Below, piece after piece: positions 8,404-17,338 of a DNA stretch of 64,000 bases. The notes under the pieces are model-generated. The model saw nothing but the letters and a program-made list of their open reading frames with translations, had not been told where the DNA came from and did not search any database. The position numbers and the translations under genes are program-made. The stretch is from Nocardia salmonicida NBRC 13393 (GTDB taxonomy: Bacteria; Actinomycetota; Actinomycetes; Mycobacteriales; Mycobacteriaceae): positions 62,001-126,000 of the forward strand of contig NZ_BDBR01000004.1 in assembly GCF_001613085.1 (NCBI RefSeq), read 5' to 3'. Position 1 is the stretch's first letter. Each line of letters opens with the position of its first letter.

Positions 8404-9359
8404 GCGAGCCTGCGCGCGGGCTCGCTGCGGTAGCGCGATACCGGTCCGTCGATGCCGAGCAGCCGCCACACCCGTTTGGCGACCGGGTTCATCAGGCCGA
8501 TGTCGGTGGCCAGCGCGCGCACATCGGTGAACACGTCACGCTTGATGTGTCGGGATCCGGGGCTGCGCCAGTACGCGTCTCGCATCACCTCGTCGGGAAT
8601 GCCGAACTTGTCGACGAACTGCTTCGGCGGGGTCGCGATCATCGCCAGCATCACCCGCATCGTGATCGGGAAGGCCACCGACAGCACGGTTTTCGATACC
8701 GGGTTCATCGAAGGCACGTTGCGGTGCAGATACTCGTGCGCGAACGAGATGTGCCTGGCCTCCTCGGCCACGTGGATCTCCATCACCCGATGGACCATCG
8801 GATGCAGGTCGGTGCCGCTGCGCAGCAGCGCCTTCTGCAGATGATCGATCGGCTCCTCGCCACCGAGGACCATCGTGAAGAAGAACCCGGGAAAGAACTT
8901 CACCGCGGGCGAGATGACCAGGGCGAGTGTGCGATCGACGGGGCCCATGCCAACCACATCGCGATAGCCGATGCGGTTGATCATCTCCTGGAACATCATC
9001 GTGTGGTTGCACTCTTCGGCGGCCTCGTGCGTGACGTAGCGGAATTCCGGGTCACCGTTGGGTACCGAGGTCAGGTACTGCATCAGCCCGCGGATCAGCA
9101 GCTGCTCGAAGTCGATGCCGACCTTGGCGATCCCGGCCTGGCGCCACAGACCCATCGCGATCTGCCGTTCGACCGGCTGCGCCTTGTACCAGGGGTGACG
9201 GCCCAGCGGGTCTTCCTCGGGCATGATCCAGCGCGGGTCGTCGGAGTGCACGGCGAACTCGGGCGAGTCCCAGTCGATATCGACGTAGGGATCGAAGTGT
9301 TTGGTCACCGAGCCTTCGGACAGGCTCTGCAGGACCTCGTGGTAGCTGGACAGCGTCAT
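8400..9359 (-). CDS. AurF-like di-iron oxygenase (ferritin-like)
   Basis: A 319-aa protein with the paired iron motifs of the AurF (p-aminobenzoate N-oxygenase) family: Glu85 in DFEQLL, the HEAAEECNHTMMF helix (Glu116, His119) and EIHVAEEARHISFAHEY (Glu194, Glu199/200, His203). AurF oxidises aryl amines, but many actinobacterial homologues have no known substrate; it may oxidise a lipid or aromatic compound. It is the first gene after the operator and overlaps the lipase gene by 4 nt. The AurF assignment is from motif spacing; the general ferritin-like di-iron call is firmer than the reaction. Confidence 0.82.
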   Translation of the reverse strand: MTLSSYHEVLQSLSEGSVTKHFDPYVDIDWDSPEFAVHSDDPRWIMPEEDPLGRHPWYKAQPVERQIAMGLWRQAGIAKVGIDFEQLLIRGLMQYLTSVPNGDPEFRYVTHEAAEECNHTMMFQEMINRIGYRDVVGMGPVDRTLALVISPAVKFFPGFFFTMVLGGEEPIDHLQKALLRSGTDLHPMVHRVMEIHVAEEARHISFAHEYLHRNVPSMNPVSKTVLSVAFPITMRVMLAMIATPPKQFVDKFGIPDEVMRDAYWRSPGSRHIKRDVFTDVRALATDIGLMNPVAKRVWRLLGIDGPVSRYRSEPARRLA

Positions 9360-9380
9360 CGGTGTCTCCTCGGTACGATT

Positions 9381-9414
9381 CCACTACCCAGTTTAGTGGT
9401 ACCAGCGGTACCAC
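9381..9414. promoter_or_regulatory. TetR-type operator of the AurF-like/lipase operon
   Basis: GTGGTACC-AGC-GGTACCAC (9396-9414) is a perfect inverted repeat with 8-bp arms, overlapped on its left by CCACTA-N7-TAGTGG (9381-9399). It lies 37 bp before the AurF-like start and just after the TetR stop. The core GGTACC-N3-GGTAC recurs at 28489-28503 before another di-iron-type operon. Confidence 0.75.
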
Positions 9415-9443
9415 ACAAGGGTTGACGCTACCGCGTGTTACAT

Positions 9444-10127
9444 CTAATTATCCGCCGTCAGTTCGGCGATCGACGTCTGCGGATCGAGGGTGACGCCGAC
9501 CTCGCGCAGACTGGCGTCGATGATCGCCCAGATGGCGACCTGCAGGTAGGACGACAGTTCGGCGGCGTCCATCGGCTGCATCGACCGGCTCAGCCACCGG
9601 TTGACGCTGCCGTCGACGAAGCTGACCAGGCCGAAGGCCATCGGTTCGGCGACTGCCTCCGGCGCGGACTGTGCCCGCAATGCGCTCGCGAACACCTCGC
9701 GCACGGTCCCCGCGATGGCGATCTTGGTCCCGGACACGATCGGTGAGTTGTGATCCTTGCTGGCACCGGATCCGGCCCCGAGGAAGTAGTGCAGACGCGG
9801 GTTGGTCGCGATCCAGCCCACATAGGCGTCGACGGAGCGTGCGATCGCCTCGGTGACGGTGCCCTCGGGATTCAGGGTGGGCGCGAGTACCGCCATCAAG
9901 TCGTCGATGATGCGGGTGCGCAGCTGTTCGTCGAGGTCTTGGCGGTCCTTGAACAGGCGATACAGGACCGAGCGAGGGACGCCGGCGAGGTCGGCGATCT
10001 CCTGGACGCCGACCGAGGCGCCCTGCGACTGCACGGCCTCGAGGGCGGCGGCGAGGATCAGTTCACGGCGGTCGGCGCGGTGGCGGTCCCAGCGGCTGGC
10101 TCTACCGTCGGTGCGCTGTGCGGTCAC
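9444..10127 (-). CDS. TetR-family regulator of the AurF-like/lipase operon
   Basis: A 227-aa TetR protein. The helix-turn-helix spans VGVQEIADLAGVPRSVLYRLFKDRQDLDEQ; the C-terminal domain is helical and would bind the inducer. GTG 10127 follows AGGAGG closely, so it is favoured over the upstream frame to 10226, which reads as Gly/Pro-rich junk. It precedes the AurF-like gene on the same strand by 84 bp, and that gap holds the palindrome at 9396-9414, so it probably represses that operon and perhaps itself by readthrough. Its recognition segment (LYRLFKDRQDLD) resembles that of the TetR at 27632-28339 (LYRMFADKSELD), which sits by a similar operator. Confidence 0.88.
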   Translation of the reverse strand: MTAQRTDGRASRWDRHRADRRELILAAALEAVQSQGASVGVQEIADLAGVPRSVLYRLFKDRQDLDEQLRTRIIDDLMAVLAPTLNPEGTVTEAIARSVDAYVGWIATNPRLHYFLGAGSGASKDHNSPIVSGTKIAIAGTVREVFASALRAQSAPEAVAEPMAFGLVSFVDGSVNRWLSRSMQPMDAAELSSYLQVAIWAIIDASLREVGVTLDPQTSIAELTADN

Positions 10128-10165
10128 TTTCCTCCTGTTCTTTTGGAGCGCTGGCGCGCTCGAGT

Positions 10166-10185
10166 CGGGGCCCTTCGGGCCCCCG
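10166..10185. terminator. GC-rich hairpin
   Basis: GGGGCCC-TTC-GGGCCCC (core 10167-10183) can form a tight 7-bp stem. It lies between the end of the racemase gene (10361) and the start of the TetR gene (10127) on the minus strand and could end the beta-oxidation operon. Confidence 0.45.
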
Positions 10186-10244
10186 ATCTTCCCTCCCTCC
10201 GGGTACTCCTTCGTCGCACCCTCCACTCAGTCCAGATCGGGGCG

Positions 10245-10292
10245 GGCCCCTCCGGGCAGGGAAACATAGGGGTTGCCGAGACCGGAGGGGCC
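10245..10292. repeat. 11-bp inverted repeat, possible terminator arms
   Basis: GGCCCCTCCGG (10245-10255) and CCGGAGGGGCC (10282-10292) are exact inverted copies 26 nt apart, 69 bp after the racemase stop. A long-loop hairpin is possible; with the hairpin at 10166 it probably insulates the operon from the TetR gene. Confidence 0.45.
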
Positions 10293-10360
10293 GTTACCGA
10301 ATACAACGACGAACTGTAGTGCAGCGGGTCGAGCCATATGGCACCGGTGATCGGTGGTTG

Positions 10361-11518
10361 TCAGGCGATCGCTCCGGCGCGGCGCAGACGGTCGGTCTCG
10401 TCGTCGCTGTAGCCGAGCTCGCGCAATACCGCGCCGGTGTCGGCGCCGGTGGCGCTGCCCGGGCGCGGCACCGGTGCGGGGGTGCGCCCGAACCGGGGGG
10501 CGGGTGCGGGCTGCCTGATGCCGCCGACCTCGACGAAGGCGTCACGGGCTTTGTTGTGCGGGTGCTCGTGGGCGTGCCACGGCGACAGCACCGGCGACAC
10601 GCAGGCATCCGAGTCCGCGAACACCGCGGCCCACTCGTCGCGCGACTTGGTGGCGAACACCTCGGCCAGCGCCGCGCGTAGTTCCTCGGCGCTGTCGAGG
10701 TCGTACTGCGCGGGCAACTCGGCCGACGCCAAGCCGAGTCGGTCGAGCAGTTCGGCGTAGAAGTGTGGCTCGACGGCGCCGACCGCGACATATCCGCCGT
10801 CGGCGCAGCGATAGGTGTCGTAGTAGGCGCCGCCGCCGTCGAGCAGGTTCTCGCCCCGTTCGCCTTCCCACAGGCCCGCGGCGTGCATGCCGTGCACGAA
10901 CGCCGTCAACAGGGCCGCTCCGTCGACCATCGCGGCGTCGACCACCTGGCCGAGGCCCGATCGCGTCCGTTCCTGCAGCGCGGCGAGCACACCGACGACG
11001 AGCAGCATTCCGCCGCCGCCGAAGTCCCCGAGCAGGTTCACCGGCGGAGTCGGATTCTGTCCGGCCCGGCCGAGCAGATCCAGCGCGCCGGCGACACCGA
11101 TGTAGTTGATGTCGTGACCGGCGGCGTCGGCCAGCGGTCCGTCCTGGCCCCACCCGGTCATCCGGCCGTAGATCAGCCCGGGATTGCGAGCGGCGCAGTC
11201 GTCGGGCCCGATGCCCATGCGTTCGGCCACGCCCGGCCGGAACCCTTCGACGAGAATGTCGGCGGTTTCGGCCAGGCGAAGCACGACCTCCCGGCCGTCG
11301 GTCGATTTCAGGTCCACCGCGATGGAGGCGCGGCCGCGGTCGAGCACACCCGACGGGGCGAGCAGCCCCGCCGAGTCACCGACCCGATCCACGCGGATCA
11401 CCTCGGCGCCGAGATCGGCCAGCACCATGCACGCGAAGGGACCCGGTGCGAGACTGGCGATTTCGATCACCCGCAGACCGGCGAGAGGTCCGCTCGTCCG
11501 AGAGCCGGGAGTACTCAC
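10361..11518 (-). CDS. mcr: alpha-methylacyl-CoA racemase (Mcr type, CaiB/BaiF family)
   Basis: A 385-aa class III CoA-transferase-fold enzyme. The block GHDINYI (His135, Asp136) and LLGDFGGGGMLLVVG (Asp165) match the His126/Asp156 catalytic pair of the Mycobacterium racemase, which inverts the 2-methyl centre of branched acyl-CoAs so that they can enter beta-oxidation (bile-acid or steroid side chains, pristanoyl-CoA). A CoA-transferase role is the alternative. The GTG start overlaps the TGA of the upstream acyl-CoA dehydrogenase (GTGA), making it the last gene of the operon that starts at 17177. Racemases pair naturally with the neighbouring dehydrogenase, which acts only on one epimer. Confidence 0.85.
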   Translation of the reverse strand: MSTPGSRTSGPLAGLRVIEIASLAPGPFACMVLADLGAEVIRVDRVGDSAGLLAPSGVLDRGRASIAVDLKSTDGREVVLRLAETADILVEGFRPGVAERMGIGPDDCAARNPGLIYGRMTGWGQDGPLADAAGHDINYIGVAGALDLLGRAGQNPTPPVNLLGDFGGGGMLLVVGVLAALQERTRSGLGQVVDAAMVDGAALLTAFVHGMHAAGLWEGERGENLLDGGGAYYDTYRCADGGYVAVGAVEPHFYAELLDRLGLASAELPAQYDLDSAEELRAALAEVFATKSRDEWAAVFADSDACVSPVLSPWHAHEHPHNKARDAFVEVGGIRQPAPAPRFGRTPAPVPRPGSATGADTGAVLRELGYSDDETDRLRRAGAIA

Positions 11519-13749
11519 CCGTTCACCGCCGCGTCCCGTGGCAGGCCGAGCATCCGTTCACCGATGACATTGAGCTGGACCTCGGTGGTGCCGCCGTAGA
11601 TGGTGGTGGCACGGCCCGCGATCAGCTGTTCCATCGCGTGGTCGCTGCGCTCGCCGGGCACCGACACCACACCGGCGACGCCGAGTTCGGCGACGACGTA
11701 CTCCGAAATCGCTTGTCCCAGCGCCATTCCCAGCAGCTTGCCGACGCTGGAGGTGGTGGACACGTCGATGCCGGACAGCTGCTTGAGCACCACCCGCGAA
11801 CTGATCACGTCCACCGCGCGGCTCTCCGCCATGAGTTCGCCGAGCCGGTAGCGCGCCACCGGCGAGAGGTCGCGGCCGATCGCGAAACGCAGCAGGTCGG
11901 TGTCGGTGGCGTAGGCCTCCATCTTCTGACTCAGCGCCACCCGCTCACCGGCGAGGGTCGTGCGGGCCACGTGCCAGCCGTCGTCGACCTCGCCGACCAC
12001 GTTCTCGTCCGGAATGAACACCTCGTCGAGGAACACCTCGTTGAACAGTGCCGATCCGGTCATCTCCCGCAGCGGGCGCACCGTGATCCCGGGCGAGGAC
12101 ATATCGAGCACGAAGTAGGTGATGCCTTCGTGTTTGGGCTTGTCGGGGCTGGTGCGCGCGATCAGCATCGCCCAGTCGGAGAACTGCGCGACCGTGGTCC
12201 AGATCTTCTGTCCGCTCACCCGCCAGCCACCGTCGACCTTGGTGGCCTTGGTGGTCAGGCTCGCCAGATCCGAGCCCGCGCCCGGTTCGCTGAACAGCTG
12301 GCACCACACCAGTTCGCCGCGCAAAGTCGGCACGACCAGTTCTTGTTTCTGGCGGTCGTCCCCGTGCGGAACGATCGCGCCGACCGCCCAGGTGCCCATC
12401 AGCAGCTGCGGCATCTGGATGCCGGAGGCCTTGATCTCCTGCGCGATCACCACCTGCTCGAGCGGGGACGCCGAGCGGCCGTAGGGGCGGGGCAGGTGCG
12501 GGAGGTTCCAGCCGCCGTCGCCGAGGGCGACGAGCTGGTCGTCCTCGTCGTCGATCGCCGCGATCTCGGCGAGTTCGGCCCGGACCGCGGCACGGATCTG
12601 TTCGGCCTCGGCGGGCAGTTCCAGTTCACTGGACAGGGTCAGCCCCGACAGCGCGTAACCGGCCACCGCCTCGGCACGTTCGTCGCGCGCACCGAGCTGA
12701 CCACGCAACGCCAGGGCCCGCCGGTAGTACAGGTGCGCGTCGTGTTCCCAGGTGAAGCCGATGCCGCCGTGCACCTGGATGCACTCCTGGGCGACCTGTA
12801 CCGCGGCGTCGGGAATGATCAGCGCGGCGACGGCCGCCGCGTAGTCGGCGGTGTCGTCGTCGCGATCGAGGGCGTACGCGGCGTCCCACAGCACGGCGCG
12901 CGCCTTCTCCAGCGCGATGCCCGTCTGGGCGCACTTGTGTTTGACACCCTGGAACTGACCGATCGGCCGACCGAATTGCACCCGGGTCTTGGCGTATTCC
13001 GACGCGGTCGACACACACCACGACATCACGCCGACCGCCTCGGCGCCGAGCACCACCGCGGCCACCGAACGCACGCGCGTCGACGTCACATCGAGCACCG
13101 CATCGAACGAGACCGCGACCGAATCCGCGTGCAGGCGAGCCGAACCACGCAGCACGTCGATGCTGTCCTGCGCGCTGATCGTGAGATCGATGTTCTCGAA
13201 GACGACCCACCGCTGTTCGCCGGCCACGGTGACCGGCGCGATGACGACATCGGCCGACAGGGCCCCGAGTACGCCATCGGCCGTTCCGCTGACGGTCAAC
13301 GTGCCATCGGTCAGCGTGCCGGTGAGGTTCGAGGTCAAGGCCACCGCACCGGTGCGCGATCCGTCCGCCAGCCCGGCGAGCCGTGCGGAAGCCGATTCCG
13401 ACGTGCCCTCGGCGCGTGTGCCGGACGCGGCGGCCAGCACCGCACCGGCGAGAACCGTCGGGACGAACGGGCCGGTGTGCAGGCCACGCCCGAGTGGTTC
13501 GAGTGCGACGGCCAGGGTCAGCAGACCGGCCCCTTGACCGCCGAGGTCCTCGGCGATGTGCAGGCTCAGCAGATCCTGGGCGACGAGCGCGTCCCAGTAC
13601 GGCAGTACTTTGCCCGAGTCGGTGGACTCGACCGCGGCACGAACGACATCGGCCGTGACGGTTCGCTCGACGAATCCGGCGACCGAGTCGGCGAGGGCCA
13701 GATGGTCCTCGCTGACGCCGACCCCGAGCTCATAACTGTTGCGCGCCAT
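11515..13749 (-). CDS. double-length acyl-CoA dehydrogenase (FadE34-like)
   Basis: A 744-aa fusion of two acyl-CoA dehydrogenase halves; usual family length is about 380. The N-half ends with FGRPIGQFQGVKHK and VHGGIGFTWEHDAHLYYRRA; the C-half has LFSEPGAGSDLA, VSGQKIWTT, and the tail IYGGTTEVQLNVIGERMLGL. This order is that of Mycobacterium FadE34 (ChsE3), a fused version of the alpha2beta2 dehydrogenases that desaturate steroid side-chain CoAs. It likely makes a 2,3-enoyl-CoA for the MaoC hydratase encoded upstream. The long frame to 14286 is a shadow of the SDR gene, so ATG 13749 is the start. A bulky polycyclic or branched substrate is inferred from the family. Confidence 0.88.
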   Translation of the reverse strand: MARNSYELGVGVSEDHLALADSVAGFVERTVTADVVRAAVESTDSGKVLPYWDALVAQDLLSLHIAEDLGGQGAGLLTLAVALEPLGRGLHTGPFVPTVLAGAVLAAASGTRAEGTSESASARLAGLADGSRTGAVALTSNLTGTLTDGTLTVSGTADGVLGALSADVVIAPVTVAGEQRWVVFENIDLTISAQDSIDVLRGSARLHADSVAVSFDAVLDVTSTRVRSVAAVVLGAEAVGVMSWCVSTASEYAKTRVQFGRPIGQFQGVKHKCAQTGIALEKARAVLWDAAYALDRDDDTADYAAAVAALIIPDAAVQVAQECIQVHGGIGFTWEHDAHLYYRRALALRGQLGARDERAEAVAGYALSGLTLSSELELPAEAEQIRAAVRAELAEIAAIDDEDDQLVALGDGGWNLPHLPRPYGRSASPLEQVVIAQEIKASGIQMPQLLMGTWAVGAIVPHGDDRQKQELVVPTLRGELVWCQLFSEPGAGSDLASLTTKATKVDGGWRVSGQKIWTTVAQFSDWAMLIARTSPDKPKHEGITYFVLDMSSPGITVRPLREMTGSALFNEVFLDEVFIPDENVVGEVDDGWHVARTTLAGERVALSQKMEAYATDTDLLRFAIGRDLSPVARYRLGELMAESRAVDVISSRVVLKQLSGIDVSTTSSVGKLLGMALGQAISEYVVAELGVAGVVSVPGERSDHAMEQLIAGRATTIYGGTTEVQLNVIGERMLGLPRDAAVNG

Positions 13750-13751
13750 GG

Positions 13752-14630
13752 CTAATTGGTCTCTTTCAGCTGGGCGGCCACCTCGTCGATGGTCCACGGT
13801 CCGTCGGTTTCCACGGTGCGCACGTCGTGCCAACCGGCCAGTTCGACGATCGCACCGCCCTGCACGGCGAACACCTTGCCGGTGAGCGCGCAGTCGGCCG
13901 CGGCGAGGTGGGCGACCAGCGGGGAGATATTGGCCGGGGCGAACGCGTCGAACTCGCCCTCGGGCACCTCGGCGGCGAACAGCGCGCCCATACCGGGGGT
14001 CGCGAGGGTCAGTCGGGTGCGGGCGATCGGGGCGATCGCGTTGACGCGCACGCCGTAGCGTTCGAGCTCGTCGGCGGCGACCAGTGTCAGCGCGGCGATG
14101 CCTGCCTTGGCCGCACCGTAGTTGCCCTGACCGGCATTGGGCATGAACGTGCCGGAGGCCGACGCGGTGTTGATCACCGAGGCCGAGACCGGGGTACCGG
14201 CCTTGGACTGCGCCTTCCAGTACGCGGCGGCGTGATGCAGGGTGGCTGCGTGGCCCTTGAGGTGCACCGCGATGACCGAGTCCCACTGCGACTCGTCCAT
14301 GCCCGCGATGAACGCGTCGCGCAGGATGCCCGCGTTGTTCACCACGATGTCGAGGGTGCCGTACTCGCTGATCGCCTGGTCGACCAGCGCTTTCGCGCCG
14401 TCCCAGGTGGCGATGTTGTCGGTGTTGGCGACCGCGGTTCCGCCGGCGGCGACGATCTCGTCGACCACCTGCTGGGCCGGGCCCGCGTCGGTGCCGGTGC
14501 CGTCGTTGGCGCCGCCGAGGTCATTGACCACGACCTTCGCGCCTTCGCGAGCGAACAGCAGCGCGTGTTCGCGGCCGATGCCGCGACCGGCACCGGTGAT
14601 GACCGCGACGCGACCGTCGAGTTTTCCCAT
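13752..14630 (-). CDS. SDR, 3-hydroxyacyl-CoA dehydrogenase type (MFE-2-like)
   Basis: A 292-aa SDR with ITGAGRGIGREHALLFAREG, the acidic-Gly loop VVVNDLGGAND, NNAGILRD and YGAAK. These long-insert features are those of the dehydrogenase part of peroxisomal MFE-2 and Mycobacterium Hsd4B-type proteins, which oxidise 3-hydroxyacyl-CoA to 3-ketoacyl-CoA with NAD. It sits between the hydratase and dehydrogenase genes (2 bp from the latter), the expected place in a beta-oxidation operon. ATG 14630 begins MGKLDGRVAVITG. Confidence 0.88.
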   Translation of the reverse strand: MGKLDGRVAVITGAGRGIGREHALLFAREGAKVVVNDLGGANDGTGTDAGPAQQVVDEIVAAGGTAVANTDNIATWDGAKALVDQAISEYGTLDIVVNNAGILRDAFIAGMDESQWDSVIAVHLKGHAATLHHAAAYWKAQSKAGTPVSASVINTASASGTFMPNAGQGNYGAAKAGIAALTLVAADELERYGVRVNAIAPIARTRLTLATPGMGALFAAEVPEGEFDAFAPANISPLVAHLAAADCALTGKVFAVQGGAIVELAGWHDVRTVETDGPWTIDEVAAQLKETN

Positions 14631-14642
14631 GAGTCTTGTCTC

Positions 14643-15515
14643 CTAGTTGATTTCGACGCGGCCGTCGGTGATCGCGATCTGGCCCGCGGCTTCGGTCTCG
14701 AAGGCGTAGGCCCGCACGCCGGGATCATCGGATTCGGTGGGCCAGAAGGTGCTGGTGATGTCCTGGCCGGGCAGCACCGGCTTGGCGAAACGCACGGCGA
14801 GCCTGCGCAGGCGCGCGGTGTCGCCGTCGGCGAGTTCGGTCAGCGCGGCCCACGAGGTGAACGCCATGGTGCACAGACCGTGGTTGATGATGCCGGGAAG
14901 CCCTGCCATGCGGGCGATCTCGTCGTCGAGGTGGATCGGCATCGGGTCACCCGAAGCCGGGGAATAGCGGAAGGTCTGGTCGTCGTCGATGTGGGTGGTG
15001 AGCTTCGCGGACGGATCAGCGGCCCGGTCCTCGTCGGTGATCCGGTGTGCGGGCGCGAGTTCGCCTTCACCGGGGCCCGCGTCGACCTTGCGGAAGAACG
15101 CGGTCATCCACTGCTCGTTGACGAGTTCGCCTGCCGCGTCCCGGGTTTCGGCATAGATGACCACCGTCGAACCGTTGGGTCTGCCCACGTAGCCGATCGG
15201 CTTGGCCCGTACCACCAGCTCGTCACCGGCCCGGATCGGCCGATGGAAGAGGAAGTCCTGCTCGCCGTGAACCAGCTTCATCAGCAGCTCCACCGGCGCG
15301 ACCGACAGCGCGGCCGGCGCCATCGAGGTGAAGACCGGCACCACCGCGAACACCGGCGGCGCGATCTCGCCCGACAGGTGCGCGGCGATCGGATCATTGG
15401 TCGCCGCGGCGTACTGCGCGATCCGCTCGGCGGTGACCGAGAATCGCTCCTCGTCGGTCCACTCCCCCAGGCCGGAGCCGTCGAAGACGACTCCGGCCGA
15501 TTCCGAGGTGGTCAT
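14643..15515 (-). CDS. MaoC-type 2-enoyl-CoA hydratase (double hotdog)
   Basis: A 290-aa R-specific hydratase that adds water to trans-2-enoyl-CoA. The C-terminal half carries the hydratase-2 signature FRYSPASGDPMPIHLDD followed by GLPGIINHGLCTM (catalytic Asp and His); the N-terminal half is the degenerate substrate-binding hotdog. Length and layout match Mycobacterium ChsH3/Rv3538. ATG 15515 overlaps the stop of the SRPBCC gene by 4 nt; the longer frame to 15902 is antisense to nothing but shadows that gene. Its product would feed the SDR encoded next. Confidence 0.88.
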   Translation of the reverse strand: MTTSESAGVVFDGSGLGEWTDEERFSVTAERIAQYAAATNDPIAAHLSGEIAPPVFAVVPVFTSMAPAALSVAPVELLMKLVHGEQDFLFHRPIRAGDELVVRAKPIGYVGRPNGSTVVIYAETRDAAGELVNEQWMTAFFRKVDAGPGEGELAPAHRITDEDRAADPSAKLTTHIDDDQTFRYSPASGDPMPIHLDDEIARMAGLPGIINHGLCTMAFTSWAALTELADGDTARLRRLAVRFAKPVLPGQDITSTFWPTESDDPGVRAYAFETEAAGQIAITDGRVEIN

Positions 15516-15952
15516 GCGGCCGAGCCGACGAGCGCGGTGAACTTCTCCATCGACTCCTTCAGATCGGCTTCGGCGTGCTTGGCCACGGCCTTGCCGATCG
15601 GGCCCACGATCATCGCGCCCTTGAAGCTCGCGTCGAACGCGGCCTCCGAGCCCGTCTCGGTGGCCTCCACCTTCAGCGCGAATTCGATGGTGACACCGGC
15701 CATTCCGGCGCCGGTGATGCGCAGGAACGAGTTCGGGACGACCTCGGCGACGGTCCACTCGATCTTGTTGGCCATGTTCATCACCGACACGACCTCGGTG
15801 AAACGCGAGCCCGCGGCGAGCTCGGCGGGCAGATCGCCGCGCCAGCCCTGGTGGATGGTCAGCCATTCCTCCCAGTTGGCGAGATCGCTCAGACGGGCCC
15901 ACGCCAGCTCGGGGGCGACGGGAAGTGCGGTGGAAACGGATACAGATGCCAT
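15512..15952 (-). CDS. SRPBCC-fold protein (Rv0910-like)
   Basis: A 146-aa START/SRPBCC protein: VSVSTALPVAPELAWARLSD, then WEEWLTIHQGW, a hydrophobic-cavity beta sheet, and the long C-terminal helix from VGPIGKAVAKHAEADLK. Databases often label this family as the toxin of an Rv0910-type toxin-antitoxin pair, but no antitoxin gene is adjacent here. Because it lies inside a beta-oxidation operon with ATGA coupling to the hydratase, a lipid- or acyl-CoA-binding role is at least as likely (inference). Confidence 0.8.
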   Translation of the reverse strand: MASVSVSTALPVAPELAWARLSDLANWEEWLTIHQGWRGDLPAELAAGSRFTEVVSVMNMANKIEWTVAEVVPNSFLRITGAGMAGVTIEFALKVEATETGSEAAFDASFKGAMIVGPIGKAVAKHAEADLKESMEKFTALVGSAA

Positions 15953-15986
15953 GGGGTTTCTCCTGGTGTGATTCGGTGGAAGAAGT

Positions 15987-17177
15987 TCAGCGGACGGCGG
16001 GGCGATAGGCGGTCACCACGACCGCGCCACCGAGACCGATGTTGTGTTGCAGGGCGATACGCGCGTCCGCGACCTGACGGGCGTCGGCGTCGCCGCGCAG
16101 CTGCCAGGTGAGTTCGCTGCACTGGGCCAGCCCGGTCGCCCCGAGGGGATGTCCCTTGGAGATCAGACCGCCCGACGGGTTGACGACCCACTGGCCGCCG
16201 TAGGTGGTGGCGTTGTCGTCGACGAGCCGACCGCCCTCACCCGGTGCGCACAGGCCGAGGGCCTCGTAGGTCAGCAGTTCGTTGGTGGAGAAGCAGTCGT
16301 GCAGTTCGATGACGTCGATGTCAGCGGGGCCGATCCCGGCCTGCTCGTAGACCTTGCGCGCCGCGGTGCGCGACATGTCGGCGCCGACGAGGTTGATCGC
16401 GCTGTTGGTGGAGAAGGTGGTCTGCAGGTCGGTGACCATGGCCTGCCCGACGATCTCGACCGCGCGGTCGGCCAGATTGTGCCGGTCGACGAAGTCCTCG
16501 TTGGCCAGGATCACGGCGCCGGAGCCGTCGGAGGTCGGCGAGCACTGCAGCTTGGTGAGCGGACCGTAGATCTGCTTGGCGTCCAGCACTTCTTCCAGGC
16601 TGTATTCCTTCTGGAACTGCGCGTACGGGTTGTTCACCGAGTGCTTGTGGTTCTTGACGCCGATCTTGGCGAACTGCTCGGCGGTGGTGCCGTAGAGCTC
16701 CATGTGCTCCTTGCCCGCGGCGCCGAACATGTACGGCGCGGGCGGCATGGCGAACTCCTGCAGTTCGGCCAGCGCCAGCAGGTGCTTCATCATCGGCTGC
16801 TCACGGTCGTCGTAGGTCGAACCGAGGGAGCCCTTCTGCATCTTCTCGAAGCCCAGTGCGAGCGTGCACTCGGCGAGGCCGCCGCGAATCGCCTGCGCCG
16901 CGAGGTAGAGCGCGGTCGAACCGGTGGAACAGTTGTTGTTGACGTTGATCACCGGAATGCCGGTCAGGCCCAGCTCGTAGACCGCGCGCTGGCCCGAGGT
17001 GGACTCGCCGTACACATAGCCGACGTAGGCCTGCTCGACCTGGGCGTAGTCGATACCGGCATCGGCGAGCGCCTTGGTCCCGGCCTCGCGGGCCATTTCC
17101 GGATAGTCCCACTCCAGCGAACCCGGCTTCTCGAACTTCGTCATGCCGACGCCGACGACGAACACCTTCTGTGTCAT
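15987..17177 (-). CDS. SCP2-type thiolase / lipid-transfer protein
   Basis: A 396-aa thiolase of the SCP-x/Ltp branch, which cleaves branched or steroid-type 3-ketoacyl-CoA with CoA. The nucleophile is Cys83 in [21 protein letters not shown] and the [14 protein letters not shown] histidine complete the site. It resembles Mycobacterium Ltp1/Rv1627c-type proteins, some of which act as retro-aldolases with a DUF35 partner; no DUF35 gene is present, favouring a thiolase. It opens the operon running to 10361, with two tandem operators in its promoter. Confidence 0.88.
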   Translation of the reverse strand: MTQKVFVVGVGMTKFEKPGSLEWDYPEMAREAGTKALADAGIDYAQVEQAYVGYVYGESTSGQRAVYELGLTGIPVINVNNNCSTGSTALYLAAQAIRGGLAECTLALGFEKMQKGSLGSTYDDREQPMMKHLLALAELQEFAMPPAPYMFGAAGKEHMELYGTTAEQFAKIGVKNHKHSVNNPYAQFQKEYSLEEVLDAKQIYGPLTKLQCSPTSDGSGAVILANEDFVDRHNLADRAVEIVGQAMVTDLQTTFSTNSAINLVGADMSRTAARKVYEQAGIGPADIDVIELHDCFSTNELLTYEALGLCAPGEGGRLVDDNATTYGGQWVVNPSGGLISKGHPLGATGLAQCSELTWQLRGDADARQVADARIALQHNIGLGGAVVVTAYRPAVR

Positions 17178-17215
17178 GTACGCACTCCCGTGTGCCGTGT
17201 GTCCCGGATACCTGA

Positions 17216-17255
17216 GACACGGTGTCCATGTAATTTATGTTGGACACGGCGTCCA
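17216..17255. promoter_or_regulatory. tandem operator repeats before the 17.2-10.4 kb operon
   Basis: GACACGGTGTCCA (17216-17228) and GACACGGCGTCCA (17243-17255) are 27 bp apart. The first contains the perfect palindrome GACAC-G-GTGTC; the second sits within TGGAC-N5-GTCCA. They lie 39-78 bp upstream of the thiolase start and flank an AT-rich stretch that could hold a -10 box. No adjacent gene encodes the regulator. Confidence 0.65.
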
Positions 17256-17292
17256 GGTCAATACCCCGGGGAATACAGCTCGAACACGACAA

Positions 17293-17318
17293 GGGCCGCA
17301 CCGGTGACGGTGCGGCCC
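17293..17318 (-). terminator. hairpin terminator of the 52-aa gene
   Basis: A perfect 11-bp stem (CGGTGCGGCCC pairing with GGGCCGCACCG) and 4-nt loop lie 21 bp after the stop of the small minus-strand gene, followed on that strand by a T-containing TTGTCGTGTT stretch. Confidence 0.65.
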
Positions 17319-17338
17319 TGGGGGTCATATCGGCTGAG

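Noticed and set aside
11446..13755. A 769-codon rightward open frame opposite the double acyl-CoA dehydrogenase gene
   Set aside because: It is antisense to a gene with full family motifs; its residues are His/Arg/Gly/Asp-rich shadow composition of GC-rich codons.
15512..15952. A toxin-antitoxin system based on the Rv0910-like label
   Set aside because: No antitoxin gene is adjacent and the gene is translationally coupled to lipid-metabolism genes.
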